Shown here piece after piece: positions 34,714 to 43,807 of a stretch of DNA of 64,000 nt. Position 1 is the stretch's first letter. Every line of letters starts with the position of its first letter. The translations under genes were made by a program, and so were the position numbers. Origin of the DNA: Desmonostoc muscorum FACHB-395 (GTDB lineage: Bacteria > Cyanobacteriota > Cyanobacteriia > Cyanobacteriales > Nostocaceae); NCBI RefSeq assembly GCF_014698035.1, contig NZ_JACJSF010000007.1, forward strand, positions 1 through 64,000, read 5' to 3'. The notes below the pieces were generated by a model. It was not told where the DNA came from. It made no database searches and saw only the letters and a list, made by a program, of their open reading frames with translations.

Positions 34714-35598
34714 CTAGAAGGGATTAGCCTCTGTCACCACTTCTGGCAGTGGAATAAACTCTGTTTCTTCTGAAACGTTAGCAAAGCGGCAATCTTGCCA
34801 ATCGGCTTTTGCTTGCTCTATCCGCTCTGGTCGGCTAGAAACAAAATTCCACCATTTGTAGCGTGTACCCAATGGTTCACCACCAATAACAATACACCGA
34901 GCTGGAGCAGCAGCAGAAACCCTGATTTCATCTGCTGGTTCTAGGATGGCAAGGCGATATGGCTCTAGCAGTTGCCCATTAATGCTCAAACCTTCTGTGA
35001 CGCTGTATACTGCCCTTTCTGAATAACCAGTGGGGATAGTAAAGTGAGCATTGGCAGACAGTATTACATCTAAATAGAGAATAGGTGAGAAAACTTTGAC
35101 TGGTGAGGTGTACCCAAGTGCTTGTCCAGCAATGAGTTTGATGATAGCGCCATTCTCTTCCCAGGTAGGAAGGGTTTGGGCAGGATAGTGAGTGAAGCTT
35201 GGATCGATTTCTTCGTATTCTACAGGCAAGGCGACCCAGGTTTGAATGCCATGAATGGTAGTTTCTTTTTGACGATCAATGTCTGGCGATCGCTCCGAAT
35301 GTACAATCCCCTTTCCTGCCGTCATCCAGTTTACAGCACCCTGTTGAATTTCCTGCACAGTGCCTAAACTATCACGGTGCATCAAAGCACCATCAAAGAG
35401 GTAAGTTACGGTGGCGAGATTGATATGAGGGTGTGGTCGGACATCGATGCCTTTGTTGGGTGGCAAAATAGAGGGGCCAACATGATCAAAGAAGATAAAC
35501 GGCCCAACCATTTGACGATCAGGATATGGCAAACTGCGGCGAGCAACAAACCCACCCAAATCTTTAACTTCAGGTTCAATCAGTTGAAGTATTGCCAT
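34714..35598 (-). CDS. Pirin family protein
   Basis: 294 residues of the bicupin pirin fold. FIFFDHVGPSILPPNKG and DVRPHPHINLATVTYLFDGALMHRDSLG carry the histidines of the N-terminal metal site; NWMTAGKGIVHSE follows. Pirins have been linked to quercetinase activity and to redox-dependent regulation, and which applies here is unknown. It is probably co-transcribed with the downstream Rieske oxygenase gene. Confidence 0.9.
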   Translation of the reverse strand: MAILQLIEPEVKDLGGFVARRSLPYPDRQMVGPFIFFDHVGPSILPPNKGIDVRPHPHINLATVTYLFDGALMHRDSLGTVQEIQQGAVNWMTAGKGIVHSERSPDIDRQKETTIHGIQTWVALPVEYEEIDPSFTHYPAQTLPTWEENGAIIKLIAGQALGYTSPVKVFSPILYLDVILSANAHFTIPTGYSERAVYSVTEGLSINGQLLEPYRLAILEPADEIRVSAAAPARCIVIGGEPLGTRYKWWNFVSSRPERIEQAKADWQDCRFANVSEETEFIPLPEVVTEANPF

Positions 35599-35832
35599 AA
35601 GTGATGGGGGGGTAATTGGTAAATCTTGGAATTATTATAAGTAGATCCACCAGAAAAAAGCTAACTTTTATGAGTTATCTGTTTGGGCGATCGCCTCTGG
35701 CTGGCGTTTCGCGCCATCGCTCCTCTTCGGTCAGAATTCTGTTTCGATAAACAACCTGAAGAATCAGGCATAACACGATTAGAAGGGGCTATTTGCCTTT
35801 ATGCTGACGGAAAGGAGAAAAAACATTTATTT

Positions 35833-36687
35833 ATGAGACAAAATTCTATAAACCGCCAAAGCTTGCTAAAAACCCTGACTCTAGCTTTATTTATATTGGT
35901 ATCTGTGCTACCCGCCAGTGTTCTAGCTAACGAGAGCGGAAAATCCCCAACTTTCGATGGCACAACAACACTCCAAACCATACTTACTAGCAGTCATCGC
36001 TCCCTTGCAAATAGCGATCGCGACAAGTACCGTCACCCCGCCGAAACTCTAAAATTCTTTGGTTTACGCCCCGACATGACTGTGGTTGAATTATGGCCAG
36101 GGAGTGGGTGGTATACCGAGATATTAGCCCCATTTCTAGCATCAAAGGGACAACTCATAGTTACTAACTCTGCCAGTAGCAAACCCACCTTGGCTTTTCA
36201 ACAGAAGCTAGCAGCTAATCCAGAGATTTTTGGTAAGGTCAAAGTGGTTCCAATCAATCCTCCAAACGAACTTACCTTAGCCCCAGACAACTCTGTAGAC
36301 TTGGTTGTTACCTTCCGCAATATTCACAACTGGGTCAGTGCTGGCTATGTCGAGCAGGTTTACGCGGCGGCTTACAAAGCACTCAAGCCAGGGGGAATTC
36401 TGGGAGTGGAAGAACACCGCGCCAAACCGGGCGTTTCTTTACAAGAGAGTATAAAAACTGGCTATATGTCTGAAGATGAGGTAATTATTGCTGTGGAAAA
36501 AGCAGGCTTCAAATTGGTGAGCAAATCAGAAATTAACGCCAACCCAAAAGATACTAAGGACTATCCGGGCGGAGTCTGGACACTACCTCCCACCTTGAGC
36601 CAAGGTCAAAAGGACAGGGAACGCTTCGTTACTATTGGAGAGAGCGATCGCATGACCCTAAAGTTTGTCAAACCCAAAGCCCCGTAA
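35833..36687 (+). CDS. Exported SAM-dependent methyltransferase-like protein
   Basis: 284 residues from the ATG at 35833; an upstream in-frame ATG adds 50 residues of low plausibility. A signal peptide is seen (MRQNSINRQSLLKTLTLALF, then a hydrophobic run ending VLANES). The methyltransferase part has MTVVELWPGSGWYTEILAPFL (the SAM motif I), NSVDLVVTFRNIHNW and ALKPGGILGVEEHRA. Predicted secreted methyltransferases of this COG4798 type are common in Gram-negatives, with unknown substrate. AGGAG lies 15 bases before the ATG, a long spacing. Confidence 0.82.
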   Translation: MRQNSINRQSLLKTLTLALFILVSVLPASVLANESGKSPTFDGTTTLQTILTSSHRSLANSDRDKYRHPAETLKFFGLRPDMTVVELWPGSGWYTEILAPFLASKGQLIVTNSASSKPTLAFQQKLAANPEIFGKVKVVPINPPNELTLAPDNSVDLVVTFRNIHNWVSAGYVEQVYAAAYKALKPGGILGVEEHRAKPGVSLQESIKTGYMSEDEVIIAVEKAGFKLVSKSEINANPKDTKDYPGGVWTLPPTLSQGQKDRERFVTIGESDRMTLKFVKPKAP

Positions 36688-36744
36688 AAAAGGGAGAAGG
36701 CAGTATTCCAACTGAGCTTTCTACTTCAGACAAAAGCGATCGCA

Positions 36745-36960
36745 CTAATCCACCAACACCCCATCCGCACAAGCAATTCCCCACTGTGGAAACTTCGCCA
36801 AAAGCTTTTTAATCACAATCTGCAAAGCCTGATCATCATCCCAGCATTCCTGCAAGAAGTCAAACCCCGAATTCTGCCCCGAATTCGCCGCAACTTTGAG
36901 CTTATATCCCCCGAATATAATTCGGGGGATATAAGCTAATAAGCTAAATTTATTTGGCAT
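36745..36960 (-). CDS. Possible small protein crossed by a palindrome
   Basis: 71 codons. The segment FLQECWDDDQALQIVIKKLLAKFPQW reads like a real amphipathic helix, but the N-terminal YIPRIIFGG is encoded by the perfect hairpin at 36901-36935. No family is recognised. If real, the start may lie inside or after the hairpin. It is kept with low confidence. Confidence 0.35.
   Translation of the reverse strand: MPNKFSLLAYIPRIIFGGYKLKVAANSGQNSGFDFLQECWDDDQALQIVIKKLLAKFPQWGIACADGVLVD
36901..36935. repeat. Perfect 15-base-arm palindrome
   Basis: Arms CTTATATCCCCCGAA and TTCGGGGGATATAAG with a 5-base loop TATAA. It lies between two divergently read genes and inside a doubtful small open frame. It may be a small mobile palindrome or a terminator-like hairpin. 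Confidence 0.75.
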
Positions 36961-37009
36961 TATTTATGCTAGACCTGATATTGTAATTCCTGGATTCCAT
37001 TCGGCACAG

Positions 37010-37459
37010 ATGCTAAACTTGAGCGCACTGGTAGGACTTGTAGGATTATTCGGCATCGCTATTTACGCTTGGTCAACATTACCCGATACTATACCTGTCC
37101 ACTTTGGATTTGATGGACAAGCCGATGGTTGGGGGAGCAAAAAAGTTCTGTGGCTCTTACCAATTGTCGGTTTAGCAATTTATGGACTTTTAACATTTAT
37201 TAGTCGTTATCCCAATACATTTAATTATCCAGTTGTAATTACTGAACAAAATGCTTTGCAGCAGTATCAAATTGCTTGTTCAATGTTGGATTGGTTAAAA
37301 AGTGAGATGGTTTGGATATTTGTTTACATTGAATGGCAAATATTCCATTTAGCGACTACAGAAAATCCCAATTTAGGGGTATGGTTTATGCCTGTAACAT
37401 CAATAATTATATTTGGGACAATTGGATATTGGTTGAGTCAATCTTTTCTGGCACGTTAA
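37010..37459 (+). CDS. DUF1648-containing membrane protein
   Basis: 149 residues. The DUF1648 segment is WSTLPDTIPVHFGFDGQADGWGSKKVLWLLP at 21-51. Membrane spans are likely at about 5-21, 45-63, 97-115 and 124-143. Such domains occur in sporulation- and immunity-linked membrane proteins of other bacteria, but no function is established for the short cyanobacterial form. It is a single gene. Confidence 0.75.
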   Translation: MLNLSALVGLVGLFGIAIYAWSTLPDTIPVHFGFDGQADGWGSKKVLWLLPIVGLAIYGLLTFISRYPNTFNYPVVITEQNALQQYQIACSMLDWLKSEMVWIFVYIEWQIFHLATTENPNLGVWFMPVTSIIIFGTIGYWLSQSFLAR

Positions 37460-37567
37460 CACCATACAAAATATTCCTCATCTGCGGAAATTACCATACA
37501 AACCTTATATCCCTCTACCCAGTCATAGCAAGAGTTTCAAGTTATGAAGTGGGACATAGCTGATGGT

Positions 37568-38218
37568 CTATTGAGTAGTACCAATAGCAGATTTCAATTG
37601 AAGTTTAATATTTGTACCTTTTTTAAGGGCAACTTCTCCACCAGGGCTAGACAAAACAAAAGCAGCCGCAGCAGCACCACCTGCTAGCCCACCATGCTTG
37701 AACTTGGCTTGATTACCAAGAAAATGACCTGCAATTGTACCACCTAAAATAATCCCTGTATTTTGAATGAACTTACCTTTGGTTTTTGTTTCTAACTTGG
37801 TGTTTACTAAAGTTGCATCAATGGGATAAGATGAACCATTTTTAAGCGAAATATCATCAAAAACTAAATGTAAACTTGCTTTTTTTCCTTTAGCAGCTTT
37901 GACTACATCTTCCAGGTGTCCCTGTATTTGACCTTCTTGAAGAACTTTATTGACTCCGGTTGAGGAATTCTTGATTTCTAAAACAAAGCGGTCATTATTT
38001 TGGCTTTTACTCGTAGATATCTCTTGTTGAAGAACAGTCTCAAAACTTGTTCCAGCAGGTACAGATATTTGTTGATTATTTGGTTGACTAGATGTGCCTT
38101 CAGAGAGGGCAGTTTTATTGTTACTAGAAGTATTGTCAGTCTTGGTATTAGTTTTATTACAACTTGATGTGCTACTTAATAAAATAACACTCAAGAACAA
38201 TGGCAACAGATTTTTCAT
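37568..38218 (-). CDS. Lipoprotein of unknown function with glycine-rich segment
   Basis: 216 residues. The start MKNLLPLFLSVILLSSTSSC is a lipoprotein signal with the lipidated cysteine at position 20. A Ser/Thr/Asn-rich linker (21-55) is followed by a beta-rich domain (VPAGTSFETVLQQEISTSK..DRFVLEI). A glycine/alanine-rich stretch (GGTIAGHFLGNQAKFKHGGLAGGAAAAAF, about 160-188) could insert in a membrane. It is probably attached to the outer or plasma membrane. No family name can be given. Confidence 0.7.
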   Translation of the reverse strand: MKNLLPLFLSVILLSSTSSCNKTNTKTDNTSSNNKTALSEGTSSQPNNQQISVPAGTSFETVLQQEISTSKSQNNDRFVLEIKNSSTGVNKVLQEGQIQGHLEDVVKAAKGKKASLHLVFDDISLKNGSSYPIDATLVNTKLETKTKGKFIQNTGIILGGTIAGHFLGNQAKFKHGGLAGGAAAAAFVLSSPGGEVALKKGTNIKLQLKSAIGTTQ

Positions 38219-39052
38219 AGCGACGATGTTGATGTAATGAATAATAACAATACAATCTTTTCAGAGTTTTTCGGTTATTTTTATGGAAAACCTGGCTCAA
38301 AATCCTTGAAAGCCTTATTCTGTAAGTATTTCATTTAAAACAAAGTTATAATTCTTTATAACCCTTACCCCATCTGAACTTTTCACGGGAAGTACTGAAA
38401 CCCTCCTCAAGGCTGGCGGCAGAAGCTCTATTTCGCAAGCTAATTAGCGGGGATAATTGCTTCTTGTGGTTCAAAAGACGGATATTTCTCTGGTATATCT
38501 GCTGCTGATTCTGTCTCTCTCAATCGCCAAGTTAGTAGCAGTCAACAGCACTATCTACCAGGTTAATTAGGACGATGCCCTCGCTGAATGATACTTGTAG
38601 GGCTATGAGATTTTTTCAGCGATCGCTCAACCACTACAATATATTTTCTGAATGTGGGAATTTATGTAAATTTAACCACATATATCTAACGAAAGTTTAC
38701 AATATAATTACTGAAACTAATCTAGTTACAATTAAAATTAATTAAAGCAGCTTTAACGGGGTGAGAGATGAGGCTTAATGCTGATGTTGCCAGCATTAAC
38801 ACACAAATTGACTTGAGACGAAGCATAGCTGTAATTGAGTATCCAAAATTTTGTTTAAATCTTAACGATTCGTTATTGACAAGTCAACCGAAGTTTAGAA
38901 TATTTGTTCAGAATTCATCCAATTCACCAACGGCAAAGAAATATTGGTAGAGATAGCGTAATGTTGGGAGCTTGGGAGAGTATTGGAATATGCCAGTGTT
39001 GAAATATCCAAAAATTAGTAAAATATAAGTTTAGAGAGTAAAAAAAGGGTTT
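38219..39052. other. Gene-poor stretch of 834 bases
   Basis: No supported gene. The middle (38390-38580) has a more balanced base composition and may be decayed coding sequence, but no family is recognised in any frame. A 60-codon open frame at 38768-38950 follows GGGGTGAGAG, a possible ribosome-binding site, but its product shows no motif. Confidence 0.45.
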
Positions 39053-39631
39053 ATGACCACAGCAGTCAAGAAACTTACCCTTGAAGAGTACCTTGCCTAT
39101 GATGATGGCACAGATACTAAGTACGAACTTGTGGATGGAGAGTTGGTTCAAATGCCACCAGAAAGCGATAGAAATAACTTAATCTCTCTTTATCTACTGT
39201 CACAATTTCTCAAGTTTGTTCCGATTCAACTCATCCGTCATAAAGATACGGAACTTGTGGTCATAGGCAACCGGACTCGTGTGCGACTGCCTGACTTGAT
39301 GATCTTAACGCAGGAGTTATTAGAAGCGATGGCTCTCGGACGGGCTACAATCACCCCAGAGATGCCTTCGCCAGTAATGGTAGTTGAGGTTGTGTCCCCA
39401 GGAAAGGTAAATGAGGATAGAGACTACCGCTATAAGCGCTCTGAGTATGCAGCACGGGGTATCCCTGAATACTGGATTGTTGATGCCCAGAAAGCCCAAA
39501 TAACCCTACTAACTCTGGTAGATGGATTATATGAAGAATCTGTGTTTCAGGGGACGGAGATTATTAGATCAGTGATTTTCCCTGCCCTGGATTTGACCGC
39601 AGACTTAGTATTAGCAGCCGGACAGATATAA
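39053..39631 (+). CDS. Uma2 family (DUF820) putative endonuclease
   Basis: 192 residues. The typical start LTLEEYLAYDDGTDTKYELVDGELVQMPPES is followed by RLPDLMIL (Asp of the PD-(D/E)XK site), MVVEVVSPG (Glu) and YRYKRSEYAARGIPEYWIVD. The family is greatly expanded in cyanobacteria and its biological role is unclear; nuclease action is predicted from fold. It is a complete gene standing alone. Confidence 0.88.
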   Translation: MTTAVKKLTLEEYLAYDDGTDTKYELVDGELVQMPPESDRNNLISLYLLSQFLKFVPIQLIRHKDTELVVIGNRTRVRLPDLMILTQELLEAMALGRATITPEMPSPVMVVEVVSPGKVNEDRDYRYKRSEYAARGIPEYWIVDAQKAQITLLTLVDGLYEESVFQGTEIIRSVIFPALDLTADLVLAAGQI

Positions 39632-39784
39632 AATTCAATGTATTGAAGGTGGCGATCGCTGATAATTTGTATGGCTAACCCAGTAAGCGAAAAAGTTCCG
39701 AAGCAGATGGATAATTTAAAACCTATCTGTAAATTATTCTAGCTTTTTTGCTGGTACCAGTCATTTATGAGCAAGCTAACTTAT

Positions 39785-40432
39785 TTATTTAAGTCCACTA
39801 AACAACGAATGGGCAAACAAAGCGGCTTGAGTGCGATCGCGCAAACTTAAGCGACTCAGAATATTGGTAACATAATTTTTAACAGTGTTTTCTGAAAGAA
39901 ACAGGGATTCAGCAATTTCACGGTTATTAGCTCCAGAAGCAATTAACCGCAACACATCTAATTCTCTGGGTGTAAGTTGCGCCAATTCTGGAGGGGGTTC
40001 CACGGATGGCACAGGTACGGCAATCGGTATAAGTGCTTTCTCAAACAATCCTGGACCTAGTAGAGTTTGTCCCTTATAGACGGCTCGAATTGCCAACATT
40101 AGTTCATCAGGTTCAGTATCCTTGAGCAAATAGCCCTTTGCACCCACCTGCATCGCCTGGAAAACATACTCATCATCATCAAAGGTGGTCAGGACGAGAA
40201 CCTTAATGTCAGGATATTGTTGAGCGATCACTTTTGTTGTGGCAACTCCATCCATTACAGGCATTCGAACATCCATAAGCACGATATCAGGTTGCAGTGT
40301 GGGAATTTGTTCGAGTGCCCGTTGACCATTCTCCGCCTCACCGATTACCTGAATCTCTGCATTCGACTCAAGCATACTCTTAAGTCCCTGGCGAATAAGA
40401 TGCTGATCGTCAACTAATAAAATCTGAATCAT
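39785..40432 (-). CDS. NarL/LuxR-type response regulator
   Basis: 215 residues. The receiver domain has the acidic pocket VDDQ and phospho-acceptor Asp54 (IVLMDVRMPVMDG), with Lys in YLLKDTEPDE. The output is a LuxR-type helix-turn-helix: LTPRELDVLRLIASGANNREIAESLFLSENTVKNYVTNILSRL. It begins one base after the stop of the histidine kinase gene, so the two form a translationally linked pair. Targets may include the genes read away on the right (lipoprotein, ctpA, sigma factor, pump genes), which is inference. Confidence 0.92.
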   Translation of the reverse strand: MIQILLVDDQHLIRQGLKSMLESNAEIQVIGEAENGQRALEQIPTLQPDIVLMDVRMPVMDGVATTKVIAQQYPDIKVLVLTTFDDDEYVFQAMQVGAKGYLLKDTEPDELMLAIRAVYKGQTLLGPGLFEKALIPIAVPVPSVEPPPELAQLTPRELDVLRLIASGANNREIAESLFLSENTVKNYVTNILSRLSLRDRTQAALFAHSLFSGLK

Positions 40433-40433
40433 A

Positions 40434-41705
40434 CTAAAACACCAACAGCTTTGATAGTGGCAAACAAACAGAAATACAGCAACCTGTTCCTAGTTGACTC
40501 TGGAGATTCAACTGAGCGCCCAGTGCAACCGCCCGTTCTCGCATCCCTTGTAGCCCAAATCCGGTTGTATTTTGAGTGGGGTTAAATCCTTTTCCATTAT
40601 CTTCGATTGACAGATGAATCATCCCAGCGTGAGCCAGTAGTCCAACGGTGACACTTGTCGCCTGAGCGTGTTTGCAAATATTTGTCAGCGATTCTTGCAC
40701 AATACGGTATAGTGCAGTGTTTACTTCTGTTGGTAAAGTGTGCGGCACGTTAATTTTACAGGATGGTTCAATACCTGTGGTTTGGTGAAAATCTGTCAGC
40801 AGCTTTTCAATAGCTGATTTGAGAGATTGTCCTTGCAAAGGATTTGAACGTAAAAGAGAAAGCGATCGCCGAATTTCTAGCAGCGCCTCAGCGCCCAATT
40901 CCTTTGCCTGTTTGAGAAATGTTAATGCTTTGTCATTATTTGATTCCCAGAACAACAGGGTGTTGTTAATCTGAATAGTTTGGGCAACTAGAGTGTGTCC
41001 TAACCCATCATGAATTTCGCGGGCAATTCGATTGCGTTCCTGCAAGGTTGCCTGATCTTCAATCCGTAGCGCATACTGACACAGTTGTTGATTAGTGATC
41101 TCTAATTGCAGATGGGCAATTTCTAACTGCTCTCGACTTTGGCGCTCTGCAAGCAGAGCATTGATTAACAATAAAGCGAATACTAACGTTAGGCTAAACA
41201 ATAATATATTACTTAATCGCCAATCCAAAGACATAGCGATCAGCTTTTCTCTCATAAACTTATCAGGTACAATCGGTCTTGATAAAACCAGTGTTCCATA
41301 AGTAAGCAGAGATAAACCCAAGACAAGCAACTGTCCCGATCGCTTAAATATTAGACAACTCCGCATCACCAATACTAGACACAGCAGGAAAACGGAGCGA
41401 CTAGATAAGCTATGTTGAGTTGTTGGCAGCAAAATTAAACCGAATTCTAGGGCTGTATAAAATAATTTTGTTTCCAGCTTCACCATCGGTAGTCTCAAAC
41501 CCATCAAGCTGAAAGTTGCGATCGCAACAACTCTTAACAGCAACGACCAGGACAACTCAAACGGCAGCACAACTTCCATGAACACTGCCGTGGCTAATAA
41601 CAGCCACTCTAGGTAAAGCAACAGACGAAACGATGGGTAGGTTAAGAGAACCATAGAACTGTTCCAACTCAATGGCCTTTTTAACAAAACCATAGGTATT
41701 TTCAC
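40434..41705 (-). CDS. Sensor histidine kinase, HisKA_3 type
   Basis: 423 residues. The N-terminal 180 hold about six hydrophobic spans (for example LYLEWLLLATAVFMEVVLPF, then another at 164-183) with almost no periplasmic domain, so it may sense within the membrane. A short coiled coil leads to RNRIAREIHDGLGHTLVAQT with phospho-acceptor His232. The ATPase domain has VQESLTNICKHA, EDNGKGF and GFGLQGMRERA. This is the DesK/NarX-like group that partners NarL-type regulators, here encoded directly downstream. Confidence 0.92.
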   Translation of the reverse strand: MKIPMVLLKRPLSWNSSMVLLTYPSFRLLLYLEWLLLATAVFMEVVLPFELSWSLLLRVVAIATFSLMGLRLPMVKLETKLFYTALEFGLILLPTTQHSLSSRSVFLLCLVLVMRSCLIFKRSGQLLVLGLSLLTYGTLVLSRPIVPDKFMREKLIAMSLDWRLSNILLFSLTLVFALLLINALLAERQSREQLEIAHLQLEITNQQLCQYALRIEDQATLQERNRIAREIHDGLGHTLVAQTIQINNTLLFWESNNDKALTFLKQAKELGAEALLEIRRSLSLLRSNPLQGQSLKSAIEKLLTDFHQTTGIEPSCKINVPHTLPTEVNTALYRIVQESLTNICKHAQATSVTVGLLAHAGMIHLSIEDNGKGFNPTQNTTGFGLQGMRERAVALGAQLNLQSQLGTGCCISVCLPLSKLLVF

Positions 41706-41967
41706 AATTTTAGAATGAAACTCTTCTTTCTATATAACGAATCTCTCTCTAGTATGAATAGAGCCGTTCCGACTGATTAAGCATTCCTAAATTAGGAAAA
41801 AAGTCACAATAACTTGAGTACTTTTTTACTGGTCAGGTTAGGAATTCTAGCTCATGCACAAATCTATCCCGACTTTTAAGATTAGCTGGTGTAAGCCAAG
41901 TAGCAACTTTTTAAACATTCTCTCAGATAAGCACCCGTATTACATACAACAAAAACCAGAGAAGTCA

Positions 41968-42339
41968 ATGATTAAAAAACAGATAATTTTACCAACTCTT
42001 TTATTTGCAACTATCCTCATTGGAGGAATGACAGGTTGCACCAGTTCTAAGTCTCCCGATATCTCTCAAAGTGATAACTCTGGGACAAAGGTGTCTGATA
42101 CCAACACTACTGCACCAAGCTCTCCTGGAGCGAATACGCCGGAACGCGCCCAGAAGCGCGAAGCAATTCGCCAACAAGTTGAGGCAGTTCTGACTCCAGA
42201 TCAAGTAAAGGAATTGTCAGCGAAATTGCAACAAGGTGAAAAAATGCGTAAAGCAGTGTTCAGTCTGAATCTCACGGCTGAACAAAAGACTAAAATTCAG
42301 GATATTTTTAAGACTGCCTATCCCCGCCGTAAAGGGTAA
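41968..42339 (+). CDS. Spy/CpxP-like small lipoprotein
   Basis: 123 residues from ATG 41968. An upstream ATG (41854) is rejected because the lipoprotein signal starts at MIKKQIILPTLLFATILIGG and reaches its lipobox at MTGC. After a disordered Ser/Thr/Pro linker the helical part has VLTPDQVKELSAKLQQGEK and LNLTAEQKTKIQDIFK, the LTxxQ pattern of Spy and CpxP periplasmic chaperones. It is read away from the histidine kinase gene, 262 bases from it, and is a good candidate for regulation by that pair. Confidence 0.7.
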   Translation: MIKKQIILPTLLFATILIGGMTGCTSSKSPDISQSDNSGTKVSDTNTTAPSSPGANTPERAQKREAIRQQVEAVLTPDQVKELSAKLQQGEKMRKAVFSLNLTAEQKTKIQDIFKTAYPRRKG

Positions 42340-42424
42340 TCTCAAGATAATTCGTAGTAGTTTTATCAAACAGAATTCAGGAGTCAGTCGTCAGAATTCA
42401 GAATGAATTCTATCTAAATTGTGA

Positions 42425-42466
42425 ATTCTGGATTCTGTATTCTGTATTCTGTATTCTGTATTCTTC
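42425..42466. repeat. Heptamer tandem repeat (ATTCTGT)
   Basis: Six consecutive seven-base units: ATTCTGG, ATTCTGT four times, ATTCTTC. It ends 15 bases before the ctpA start. It is of the short tandemly repeated type known from heterocyst-forming cyanobacteria. GAATTCAGA-like relatives occur at 42371-42408 and 45716-45747. Confidence 0.85.
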
Positions 42467-42481
42467 TTCAATAATTAAAAT

Positions 42482-43762
42482 ATGTTCAAGCAAAAATTGA
42501 TCGTCAGGATAGAACTCGCAGTTATTGCCACAATCCTGGCAGGAACTAGTCTCTACACTTCTAAAGTTCTAGGTAAAACTCAAGCTACCTCTCAAAAGCT
42601 AGTAGATGAGGTGTGGCAAATCCTAGATAAAAACTATGTTGATGCCAACTTTAACCATCAAGATTGGAAAGCAATTCGACAGCAGTATCTTAGCCGCTCC
42701 TATAGTTCTAAGAAAGAGGCTTATGGTGCAATTCAAGAAATGGTGGCTAAATTAGGCGATCGCTACACGGAGTTTTACGACCCCCAAGAATTTAAAGCCC
42801 TAAATAGCGATATTTCTGGCAACCTTAGTGGTGTAGGGCTGGAACTGGCAGAGAATGAAAAGACTAAAGCTTTAACTGTTGTTGCCCCAATTGAAGGAAC
42901 GCCTGCTTTTAAAGCAGGTATTGTGCCGGGTGATTTAATTGTCCAAATTAACGGTCAAATAACTCAGGGAATGAAAATAGAGGATGCCGTTAAGCGGATT
43001 GTGGGCCCGGTGGGAACCAAAGTAGTACTCACGATTAAACGGGGTAGCCAATCCCAAACTTTCAAGCTTACCCGTGCAAATATTGCTATCCACCCTGTAA
43101 CTTACAACACCCAAACGACGGCAGCGGGTAAGATTGGTTATATTCGTTTACCAGAGTTTACGCAGACTGCACCTGCCCAGATGCATCGGGCAATTGAAGC
43201 ACTAGAAAAACAACAGGTGCAAGGCTACGTTTTGGATCTGCGTTCCGATCCAGGTGGACTGCTGGATGCGAGTTTGCAAATTGCCAGTATGTGGTTAAAG
43301 CAAGGAGCAATCGTGTCTTTGGTAAATCGAGATCAAGTTAAAGATAGCTATAATGCGTCGGGACATCCTCTTACCAACAAACCTTTAGTGATACTAGTCG
43401 ATAAGGGATCTGCGAGCGCCAGCGAGATTCTGTCAGGAGCGCTGCAAGATGATAAGCGCGCCACGTTAGTAGGGACTCGCACTTTCGGGAAAGGTTTAGT
43501 CCAAGCTGTAGAGCCACTGGACGATGGTTCGGGGCTGAAACTAACGATCGCCAAATACTACACACCGAAAGGTCGAGATATCAATCATGTCGGCATTGCA
43601 CCAGATATTAACGTGGAGTTAAGCGAGGCACAACAGAAAGCATTAGTGGAAAACCAAACCTTGGGGACATTAGCCGATCCTCAGTATGCTAGCGCCGTTG
43701 CCGACCTGAGTAAATTGATTCAGTCCGGGGCCAATAGTGTGAGTTTGCAGGGTGAGAAATAA
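42482..43762 (+). CDS. C-terminal processing peptidase (S41, CtpA-like)
   Basis: 426 residues. A signal-anchor is at the N-terminus (LIVRIELAVIATILAGTSLY). A PDZ domain (about 112-190) precedes the S41 protease core. The Ser-Lys dyad is Ser312 in DKGSASASEIL and Lys337 in RTFGKGLVQA, 25 residues apart as in Prc. CtpA itself trims the C-terminus of photosystem II protein D1; paralogues act on other exported proteins, and this copy's setting beside a Spy-like protein and a sigma factor suggests envelope quality control. The next gene starts 45 bases later. Confidence 0.88.
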   Translation: MFKQKLIVRIELAVIATILAGTSLYTSKVLGKTQATSQKLVDEVWQILDKNYVDANFNHQDWKAIRQQYLSRSYSSKKEAYGAIQEMVAKLGDRYTEFYDPQEFKALNSDISGNLSGVGLELAENEKTKALTVVAPIEGTPAFKAGIVPGDLIVQINGQITQGMKIEDAVKRIVGPVGTKVVLTIKRGSQSQTFKLTRANIAIHPVTYNTQTTAAGKIGYIRLPEFTQTAPAQMHRAIEALEKQQVQGYVLDLRSDPGGLLDASLQIASMWLKQGAIVSLVNRDQVKDSYNASGHPLTNKPLVILVDKGSASASEILSGALQDDKRATLVGTRTFGKGLVQAVEPLDDGSGLKLTIAKYYTPKGRDINHVGIAPDINVELSEAQQKALVENQTLGTLADPQYASAVADLSKLIQSGANSVSLQGEK

Positions 43763-43807
43763 GTATACGGATACTTTTGACAATATCTACCATCGTCACT
43801 TTCAATC

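Noticed and set aside
38768-38950. 60-codon plus-strand open frame after a GGGGTGAGAG sequence
   Set aside because: No motif or homologous family is recognised; one weak ribosome-binding site is not enough.
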